Positions 1 through 6,107 of a stretch of DNA of 9,526 bases are shown piece by piece. Numbering within the stretch: the first letter of the stretch is position 1; each line of letters begins with the position of its first letter. Position numbers and translations under genes: made by a program. The notes below the pieces were generated by a model that searched no databases, was not told the origin of the DNA, and was given only the letters and a program-made list of their open reading frames with translations. This DNA comes from an uncultured Stomatobaculum sp. (GTDB taxonomy: Bacteria; Bacillota; Clostridia; Lachnospirales; Lachnospiraceae): positions 1-9,526 of the forward strand of contig CALLVJ010000140.1 in the NCBI GenBank assembly GCA_938010625.1. Direction: 5' to 3'.

Positions 1-1932
1 ATTAAAGTCAGCAACTACATCTCGAGAAAACTGGTGGAGAGCGGTATTGTGCGCGGTTTCAGTGTCGTAGGCGGCGGTGCGATGCACTTAAACAATGCCC
101 TGGGACATGAGGAGGGGCTCGCTATCACCTATAATCACCATGAGCAGGCCTGTGCGATTGCGGCGGAGTGTTATGCGCGCATCAACAATAAGCCTGCGGT
201 CGTCTGCGTGACAACAGGCCCCGGTGGCACGAATGCGCTGACCGGTGTGGTCGGCGCATGGCTCGACTCAATTCCGATGCTCGTGCTCTCGGGACAGATC
301 CGGACGGACTGGACGGCGCGCATGTCGGGCGTCCACATCCGCGCACTCGGCGACCAGGAGTTTGATATCTGCAAGTCAGTCGCGGCGATGACCAAGTACT
401 GTGAGATGGTCACAGATCCGCTGCGCATCCGCTACTGCATAGAGAAGGCGCTGTATCTCGCGGAGAGCGGCAGACCGGGCCCAACCTGGCTCGACATTCC
501 GCTCGATGTGCAGGGCGCTTATGTAGAGACGGAGGAGCTCCCGGGCTTTGACATGGAGAGCTATGTGGCGGGCGGTGACGGCTTTGCGGCACCGTCGGCG
601 CATAAAATTCCTGAGGACGATGCTGGCAAGGGCGAGTACCGCGCGGTGCTGCCTGCACCTGTGAGCCGAGAGCTCGCGGAGAAGATCATTGACCGCATTG
701 CAATGGCAAAGCGTCCGGTTTTCAATGCGGGCAACGGGATCCGGATTGCGAATGCACACGCGGAATTCCTCGCAGTCGCGTGGAAACTCGGCATTCCGGT
801 TGTAGTTGGCTGGGATTCGGAGGATTGCCTCCCGAGTGACGACCCGCTCTACGCGGGGCGCCCCGGCAACTTTGGCGATCGCCCGGGCAATTTTGCCGTG
901 CAGAATGCCGACCTGGTCTTTTCGGTCGGCTCGCGCCTCAGCGTGCGTCAGGTCGGCTTTCAGTCGAAGGCATGGGCGAGAGAGGCATTTACGATTGTCA
1001 ATGACATTGACGCGGAGGAGCTGAAAAAGCCGACGATTCACGTCTCGCTCCCGGTGCATGCGGACGCAAAGGATTTGCTGACCGCGATGAACCGTGTGCT
1101 CGACGAGAGAGCCACACCGGTTTTCAAAGGCGGTGAGGGTCTCCGCGGCATGAGCTGGCTCGAGACCTGCAAGGATTGGGTGAAGCGCTATCCGGTCGTG
1201 CAGAAAAAGCATCTCGACGTCCCAGAGACGCGCCCGGCGAATGTCTATGCGCTGATTAAGATACTCAGCGAGGCGGTCCCGGAAAATACCATTACTGTGG
1301 TTGGCAATGGCTCTGCCTGTGTAGTCGGTGGTCACGCTTATCGAATCAAGAGGGGGCAGCGCTTCATCTCGAATTCCGCGATTGCCTCGATGGGCTATGA
1401 TCTTCCGGCGGCAATTGGCGCGGCGAAGGCAAATGAGGACTGCGAGCGCTATGAACATGATATTGTGCTCCTGACCGGCGATGGCAGCATCATGATGAAT
1501 CTGCAGGAGCTCCAGACCATTTCCGGCGCAAAAATGCCGATCAAGATTTTCCTGATCAACAACGACGGCTATCACTCGATCCGACAGACTGAGCGGAATT
1601 TCTTTGGCGAGCAGAAACTGGTCGGCATTGGCAGCGACAGCGGGGATCTGAGTTTTCCGGTGTTTGAAAAGATTGCGGCGGCCTTTGCATTGCCCTATCT
1701 CGCGGCACATCACAATTCGGAGCTCGAGAGGGCAGTACAGAAAACGCTCGCGATGGATGGCCCGGTGATCTGCGAGATCTTTGTGGACACTGACCAGAAC
1801 TTTGAGCCGAAGTCTGGCGGCAAGCGGCTCCCGGACGGAACCATGGTGAGCCCGCCGCTCGAGGAGCTGACGCCGTTCTTAAGCGAGGAAGAGATGGATG
1901 AGAATATGATTGTGCCGAGGTATCGACCGTGA
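1..1932 (+). CDS. Thiamine diphosphate-dependent enzyme (acetolactate synthase fold) of polysaccharide cluster, 5' end cut
   Basis: The frame is open from the first base, and residues before the internal GTG at 34 (IKVSNYISRKL) fit the usual N-terminus of this family, so the true start is probably one or a few codons outside the window. The N-terminal pyrimidine-binding domain carries the catalytic glutamate in NHHEQA (Glu codon 142-144). The central domain follows, and the C-terminal pyrophosphate-binding domain has the GDG...NN motif (GDG codons 1477-1485, NN at 1558-1563). It is about 643 residues, longer than housekeeping acetolactate synthases (roughly 550-590). The tail (LPDGTMVSPPLEELTPF) is typical of homologues found in capsule and O-antigen loci. 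The family binds ThDP, decarboxylates a 2-keto acid and transfers the resulting two-carbon unit. By analogy with YerE the acceptor may be a nucleotide 4-keto sugar; that is inference. A role in branched-chain amino acid synthesis is unlikely, as no regulatory subunit or ilv gene is adjacent. It overlaps the next gene by GTGA. Confidence 0.88.
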   Translation: MKVSNYISRKLVESGIVRGFSVVGGGAMHLNNALGHEEGLAITYNHHEQACAIAAECYARINNKPAVVCVTTGPGGTNALTGVVGAWLDSIPMLVLSGQIRTDWTARMSGVHIRALGDQEFDICKSVAAMTKYCEMVTDPLRIRYCIEKALYLAESGRPGPTWLDIPLDVQGAYVETEELPGFDMESYVAGGDGFAAPSAHKIPEDDAGKGEYRAVLPAPVSRELAEKIIDRIAMAKRPVFNAGNGIRIANAHAEFLAVAWKLGIPVVVGWDSEDCLPSDDPLYAGRPGNFGDRPGNFAVQNADLVFSVGSRLSVRQVGFQSKAWAREAFTIVNDIDAEELKKPTIHVSLPVHADAKDLLTAMNRVLDERATPVFKGGEGLRGMSWLETCKDWVKRYPVVQKKHLDVPETRPANVYALIKILSEAVPENTITVVGNGSACVVGGHAYRIKRGQRFISNSAIASMGYDLPAAIGAAKANEDCERYEHDIVLLTGDGSIMMNLQELQTISGAKMPIKIFLINNDGYHSIRQTERNFFGEQKLVGIGSDSGDLSFPVFEKIAAAFALPYLAAHHNSELERAVQKTLAMDGPVICEIFVDTDQNFEPKSGGKRLPDGTMVSPPLEELTPFLSEEEMDENMIVPRYRP

Positions 1933-2906
1933 GAGTGCTCTTGAGCGGTGCGAGCAGCTTCCTCGGGCTCGCACTCGCGCGCGAGCTTCTGGAGGCCGGG
2001 CATGAGGTTTTCTCGCCGCTCAGGCCAAAACCAGGCAGGGAGACGCTGCCCTTTCAGCACAGCGCTTTTCATCTGTTTCCCGGTGATATGGAGGACATGA
2101 CAGCGCTCTGTCAGCACCTAGAGCGGACACTGACGGCAGCGGGGGCGCTGCCGTTCGATGTCTGCTACCATCTTGCCTGGGGCGGCGTGGGACAGCGCGG
2201 TCGTATGGACAGAGCGGTACAGAACAGAAATCTCGCGGCGTCGGAAGCCTTTCTCAGGCTCGCGGCGGACTTTGGCGCGAAGCGTTTTCTGTTTGCGGGC
2301 TCGCAGGCAGAGTACGGTGTGACGCTGGAGAGAGTGCAGCGCGGGGAAATGCCGGGGACGGCGATCGGAGAGGAGGCGCCTTGTCGGCCGATTTCCGAAT
2401 ACGGGCGCGCAAAGCGCGCCTTTTTGTCGCGCGCCAGCGAGATTGCGGCAGCGCGCGGCGTGGACTACCGCCACCTCCGCATTTTTTCAGTCTACGGGCC
2501 CGGAGATCATGAGACTTCTTTGGTCGCCACAGCACTTCGCGCAGCGGCAGGGCGGGAAGCAGCTGTGTTCAGCGCCTGCATACAACAGTGGAATTTTCTA
2601 GCGCTCAGGGATGCCGTCAGGGCACTCCGGCTGCTCGGTGAGGCGGAATTGCTGAAAGAGGCAAAGAATCCGGTGTTTAATGTCGGCAGTCTGGACACAA
2701 GACCGCTCCGCGTTTTTGTGGAGGAGATTTTCGCAGTCGCCGCTGCGCCGCTTTCGCTCGCACAGTTTGTGCCGCGCGAGACCGGGCCGGAGGGGACGCC
2801 TTACCTTGCGCCGGATATCACAAAATTGCTACAGAATATCGCTTGGAAACCGGAATGTAAATTTAAGACAGGAATCCAGGAACTGTTGACTGAGGGAGAG
2901 CACTGA
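1929..2906 (+). CDS. NAD(P)-dependent epimerase/dehydratase, extended SDR family
   Basis: This 325-residue protein has the size and layout of extended short-chain dehydrogenases acting on nucleotide sugars. It opens with a Rossmann beta strand and the loop SGASSFLG (residues 6-13), a variant of GxxGxxG in which the middle glycine is serine. The catalytic set is visible: Ser125 in FAGSQAEYG and the YxxxK pair Tyr158/Lys162 in SEYGRAK. The segment LRIFSVYGPG (183-192) is the usual substrate-side motif, and QQWNFLALRDAV (219-230) matches the WNF-L-x-x-D-A region of sugar epimerases. It is cytoplasmic and could be a 4-ketoreductase, a C-epimerase or a 4,6-dehydratase-like enzyme; the sequence does not decide which. 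The GTG start at 1929 overlaps the upstream stop by four bases, and a GAGG at 1917-1920 sits 8 bases before it. Its place between two sugar-modifying enzymes suggests it works on the same nucleotide sugar. Confidence 0.85.
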   Translation: MRVLLSGASSFLGLALARELLEAGHEVFSPLRPKPGRETLPFQHSAFHLFPGDMEDMTALCQHLERTLTAAGALPFDVCYHLAWGGVGQRGRMDRAVQNRNLAASEAFLRLAADFGAKRFLFAGSQAEYGVTLERVQRGEMPGTAIGEEAPCRPISEYGRAKRAFLSRASEIAAARGVDYRHLRIFSVYGPGDHETSLVATALRAAAGREAAVFSACIQQWNFLALRDAVRALRLLGEAELLKEAKNPVFNVGSLDTRPLRVFVEEIFAVAAAPLSLAQFVPRETGPEGTPYLAPDITKLLQNIAWKPECKFKTGIQELLTEGEH

Positions 2907-2913
2907 GAGAGGG
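2905..2913 (+). promoter_or_regulatory. Ribosome binding site for the methyltransferase gene
   Basis: A purine run, GAGAGAGGG, begins inside the stop codon of the epimerase gene and ends 7 bases before the GTG at 2921. It supports that GTG as the start, since the zinc-binding Cys pair of the protein follows only three codons later and no later start would keep it. Confidence 0.6.
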
Positions 2914-2920
2914 AAAAGAC

Positions 2921-4069
2921 GTGAAGAGATGTATTGCCTGCGGCGCACTGCTTTCAGAGCAGCCGCTGCTCACCATTGAAAATATGCCCGCCGCAGCGCA
3001 GCATCTGCCGCGCCCGGAGGATGCGGACACAGAGCACGGCGTCACGCTGCGGCTCTGTGCCTGCACAGGCTGCGGACTTATTCAGCTCGACAGTGCGCCG
3101 GTGCCCTATTACCGCGATGTGATACGCTCCGGCGGCTATTCGGAGACTATGGATAAGCTTCGCCGCGCGCAGTACGACGCGTGGATTCCGGCCTTTCACC
3201 TGGAAGGAAAAAGGATACTGGAGGCAGGCTGCGGGCAGGGAGAGTTTCTCTCGATTCTCGCAGAGTATCCGGTCAGCGCCTACGGTATGGAGCACTTCCA
3301 CGAACTCGTCCAGAAGGCGCGTGAGAAGGGGCTTGCAGTCACAGAGGAGTATCCTGAGAGGGAGAATCAGATATTCCAGAATGCGCCTTTTGACGCCTTT
3401 ACCTCGTTTAATTTTCTGGAGCACCAGCCAGATCCCGTCTCATATCTCCGCGCGATTGCGCGGAATCTGACGCCGGACGGCGCGGGGCTTGTGACAGTGC
3501 CGAGTTTTGAATATATCCTCGAGGAGAACAGTTTCTATGAGTTCATCCCCGATCATCTCTCCTACTTTACCGAGGACAGTTTGACTTCACTGATGAACCG
3601 CTGCGGCTTTGATGTCCTCCGAAAAGAGCGGGTGAACCGCGATACGATTTCTGTCTGGGTGCAGCGGAAAAAGTGTCCGGATGTTTCGGGCCTTCTCACC
3701 AAACAGAAGACGATTGCGGCGGAGATACGGGGACTTGTGGACAGCGCGGCTGCAAAGGGCAAGGTCGCCATCTGGGGCGCTTCTCACCAGGGCTTTTCGA
3801 TTGCGGCCTCGCTCGGGCTCGGCAAAAAAATCTGTTATATCATTGATTCAGCGCCGTTTAAGCAGGGACATATTGCGCCGGCCTCTCACATTCCGATTGT
3901 GTCGCCGGAAGTGGCGGCAGAAGATCCGGCGGGCTGCATTCTGATTGTCGCCCCGGGCTATACTGACGAAATTGCAGCGCGCATCCGCGAGAGGTTTCCG
4001 GCGGGCACCGAAATCTGGACGCTCCGGAGCGACAGACCGGAGCGTCTCACGGACAGGAGAGAGGCATGA
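2921..4069 (+). CDS. SAM-dependent methyltransferase, sugar C-methyltransferase type (zinc-binding N-terminus and C-terminal Rossmann-like domain)
   Basis: This 382-residue protein has the three-part build of deoxysugar C-methyltransferases such as TylC3, NovU and TcaB9. Residues 1-60 form a zinc-binding module with Cys4/Cys7 and Cys48/Cys51 (plus Cys46). Residues about 95-215 are a class I SAM-binding domain with motif I EAGCGQGEF (101-109) and NFLEH (164-168). Residues about 260-370 form a Rossmann-like C-terminal domain with KVAIWGASHQG (281-291). At the site where TcaB9-type enzymes have YHEH, this protein reads IPDH (209-212): the histidine is kept, but the tyrosine is isoleucine and the glutamate is aspartate. 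That leaves room for a different acceptor or for O-methylation. The likely substrate is a nucleotide keto-sugar made by neighbouring enzymes (inference). A 14-base gap separates it from the epimerase gene, and it overlaps the dehydrogenase gene by ATGA. Confidence 0.85.
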   Translation: MKRCIACGALLSEQPLLTIENMPAAAQHLPRPEDADTEHGVTLRLCACTGCGLIQLDSAPVPYYRDVIRSGGYSETMDKLRRAQYDAWIPAFHLEGKRILEAGCGQGEFLSILAEYPVSAYGMEHFHELVQKAREKGLAVTEEYPERENQIFQNAPFDAFTSFNFLEHQPDPVSYLRAIARNLTPDGAGLVTVPSFEYILEENSFYEFIPDHLSYFTEDSLTSLMNRCGFDVLRKERVNRDTISVWVQRKKCPDVSGLLTKQKTIAAEIRGLVDSAAAKGKVAIWGASHQGFSIAASLGLGKKICYIIDSAPFKQGHIAPASHIPIVSPEVAAEDPAGCILIVAPGYTDEIAARIRERFPAGTEIWTLRSDRPERLTDRREA

Positions 4070-5157
4070 AAGCATTTGTACTACAGGGACCCGGGCGGGC
4101 AGTGCTGATCGACGACGCGCCCTGCCCGGTGCTCGAGGAGCCTTACGGCGCGATCCTGGAACCGATCGTCGTGGCTCCCTGCACTTCGGATGTGAACACA
4201 GTCTACGGCTCGGGTTCCAGGAAGCCAGACAATCTGATTCTGGGGCACGAGTGCATTGCGCGGGTCAAAACGGTCGCGAGCCGCGTGCGGGACTTTCAGG
4301 TCGGTGACCTGGTCGCGGTGCCTGCGATTACGCCGGACTGGAGAAATGTCGAAATTCAGGAGGGCAATGACCGCCATGCGGGGCGGCCGTTTTCGGGCAA
4401 TGCACTCGGCAGGAGCATACCCGGCGTCTTTGCCGAGGAATTCGCGATCGCGGATGCCGATACGACGCTCGCAAAAGTGCCGGCTGGTGTTTGCCTGGAA
4501 GATGCGCTGATGTGCGTCGATATGGTGACAACCGGTTTTACTGGCGTTGAGGCAGCGGAAATTCAGTTTGGCGACACCGTCGCAGTGCTCGGCATCGGCG
4601 CGGTGGGGCTCATGGCTGTGCAAGGGGCGGCGCTCCGCGGCGCAGCGCAGATTTATGCGGTCGGCACGCGAGAAATCAGCGTGCAGCGCGCGCGCGAATT
4701 CGGCGCGACTGAAGTGCTGAGTTACCGGGACGGAGATATCAAAGAGCAGATTATGGCGCGAACCCAGGGGCGCGGCGCAGATGCGGTCTTTGTCTGCGGT
4801 GGCAACGACCAGACCTTTTCGGAAGCGGTCGAAATCGCGCGCTACGGCATTGGCCGCGTCGTGAACCTAAAGCACTATGCCGGAGAGGGCGTGATCGGCA
4901 TTCCGAAGTTCTCCGGCGGCAGGGGCATGGCGGGGAAAACCATTTATCTCGAGCTCTGCAAGGGCGGCAGAGCCCGGATGGAGCGTCTGCTCCGCATGGT
5001 GTGTGCCGGCAGAATGCAGCCAGGGCGCATGATCACGCATAAGCGCAGGGGCTTTCAGTCGCTCTCGGAAGGGCTCGAACTCATGCGCCAGAAGCCGCAG
5101 AACCTGATCAAAGTGATGGTGCGGCTGTCAGATGGCGGGGAGGAGAGAGAAACATGA
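4066..5157 (+). CDS. Zinc-dependent, NADP-type medium-chain secondary alcohol dehydrogenase
   Basis: The 363-residue protein aligns along its length with my recall of Thermoanaerobacter brockii NADP-dependent secondary alcohol dehydrogenase (TbADH). The catalytic zinc ligands are Cys39, His61 and Asp152 with Glu62 beside (TbADH Cys37, His59, Asp150, Glu60); Ser41 matches Ser39. The four-cysteine structural zinc lobe is absent, as in TbADH. The nucleotide fold has GIGAVG (176-181). NADP-selecting residues are kept as Gly200, Thr201, Arg202 and Tyr220 (TbADH Gly198, Ser199, Arg200, Tyr218), so NADP(H) is the likely cofactor. Pocket residues Leu297/Cys298 are kept, but Trp110 of TbADH is Asn112 here. 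The family interconverts secondary alcohols and ketones. In this cluster the substrate is probably a keto-sugar, perhaps an acetyl branch made by the ThDP enzyme (inference). An AGGAGAGAGG site at 4055-4064 precedes the ATG; both ends overlap neighbours by ATGA. Confidence 0.9.
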   Translation: MKAFVLQGPGRAVLIDDAPCPVLEEPYGAILEPIVVAPCTSDVNTVYGSGSRKPDNLILGHECIARVKTVASRVRDFQVGDLVAVPAITPDWRNVEIQEGNDRHAGRPFSGNALGRSIPGVFAEEFAIADADTTLAKVPAGVCLEDALMCVDMVTTGFTGVEAAEIQFGDTVAVLGIGAVGLMAVQGAALRGAAQIYAVGTREISVQRAREFGATEVLSYRDGDIKEQIMARTQGRGADAVFVCGGNDQTFSEAVEIARYGIGRVVNLKHYAGEGVIGIPKFSGGRGMAGKTIYLELCKGGRARMERLLRMVCAGRMQPGRMITHKRRGFQSLSEGLELMRQKPQNLIKVMVRLSDGGEERET

Positions 5158-6107
5158 AAAAGATCAGCGTGGTGATTCCCTGCTACAACGAAGAGGCTAA
5201 TGTCGGGCCGATGGCAGAGACACTGGAGGCACTGTTTTCGAATGAGCTCAAACAGTATGACTATGAGCTCATCTTTATCGACAACGACTCGCAGGACGGG
5301 ACGCGGGATTGTCTCCGCGCGCTCTGCCGGAGAAATCACAAAATCAAGGCGATTTTTAACGCGAAGAATTTTGGACAGTTCAACTCGCCCTACTATGCGA
5401 TGCTGCAGTCGCATGGCGATGCGACGGTGCTGATGGCGGCGGATTTTCAGGATCCGCCCGATATGCTGGTAAAATATGTCGCGGCTTGGGAAGAGGGCTA
5501 TAAGATCGCGATTGGCATCAAGACGCACAGCGCCGAGAATCCGCTCATGTACCACTTGCGCTCGCTCTATTACAAGTGGATCCGGAAGCTATCAGAGGTG
5601 GACCAGATTGAGCACTTCACGGGCTTCGGGCTCTATGACAGGAGTTTTATCCAGGTGCTCCGAGATCTCGACGACCCGACACCCTTTCTCCGCGGCATTG
5701 TCGCGGAGCTAGGCTACCGCCGGAAGGAAATTCCCTACGACCAGCCGAAGCGGCGCGCGGGCAAGACGAGCAATAATCTCTATAAACTCTATGACGCTGC
5801 GATGCTCTCAGTGACTTCTTATACGAAGTTCGGGCTCCGCCTTGCGACCTTTCTCGGCGGAATCACCCTGGTCATCAGCGTCGTGATTGCCCTGATTTAT
5901 CTCGTGCTGAAACTGCTCTACTGGAATCGCTTCCAGGCAGGACTTGCGCCGCTCTTAATTGGAATGTTGTTTCTCGGCGCCGTGCAGATTTTTTTCATCG
6001 GCATGGTCGGCGAGTATGTCCTGACGATTAACCAGCGCGTCATGAAACGCCCGCTGGTTGTCGAGGAAGAGAGAATCAATTTTGACAGCGAAGAGGAGGC
6101 AGGATGA
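5154..6107 (+). CDS. Membrane-anchored family 2 glycosyltransferase, DPM1/GtrB-like
   Basis: This 317-residue protein starts with a GT-A domain: SVVIPCYNEEANV (5-17), FIDNDSQDGT (41-50) and a metal/nucleotide-binding ADFQDPP (96-102). The segment KRRAGKTSN (199-207) matches the basic loop of polyprenyl-phosphate glycosyltransferases. Two hydrophobic spans follow, about residues 230-256 and 263-288, and then a short charged tail. This is the layout of GtrB/ArnC-type enzymes, which move a sugar from a nucleotide donor onto undecaprenyl phosphate at the inner face of the membrane. The sugar is not shown by the sequence; it could be the modified sugar made by the upstream genes. No GtrA-type flippase and no multi-span acceptor transferase, the usual partners, are in the window. 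A strong GGGGAGGAGAGAG at 5137-5149 precedes the ATG, which overlaps the upstream stop. Confidence 0.88.
   Translation: MKKISVVIPCYNEEANVGPMAETLEALFSNELKQYDYELIFIDNDSQDGTRDCLRALCRRNHKIKAIFNAKNFGQFNSPYYAMLQSHGDATVLMAADFQDPPDMLVKYVAAWEEGYKIAIGIKTHSAENPLMYHLRSLYYKWIRKLSEVDQIEHFTGFGLYDRSFIQVLRDLDDPTPFLRGIVAELGYRRKEIPYDQPKRRAGKTSNNLYKLYDAAMLSVTSYTKFGLRLATFLGGITLVISVVIALIYLVLKLLYWNRFQAGLAPLLIGMLFLGAVQIFFIGMVGEYVLTINQRVMKRPLVVEEERINFDSEEEAG
6094..6099 (+). promoter_or_regulatory. Consensus ribosome binding site AGGAGG
   Basis: A perfect AGGAGG lies within the end of the preceding glycosyltransferase gene, 4 bases before the ATG at 6104. The spacing is short but the match is the best in the window. 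It supports the start that overlaps the upstream stop. Confidence 0.6.

Noticed and set aside
34..36. GTG as the start of the first gene
   Set aside because: It would remove residues that belong to the first helix of the ThDP enzyme fold; the frame is open upstream and no good ribosome binding site precedes it.
376..1713. Long open frame on the minus strand (445 codons) opposite the ThDP enzyme gene
   Set aside because: It lies wholly within a gene with clear family motifs, its translation shows no recognisable domain, and long antisense frames are common in GC-rich coding DNA.
1..1932. Housekeeping acetolactate synthase large subunit (IlvB)
   Set aside because: The protein is longer than IlvB, has a C-terminal tail typical of polysaccharide-locus homologues, and lies among sugar-modifying genes with no small subunit.
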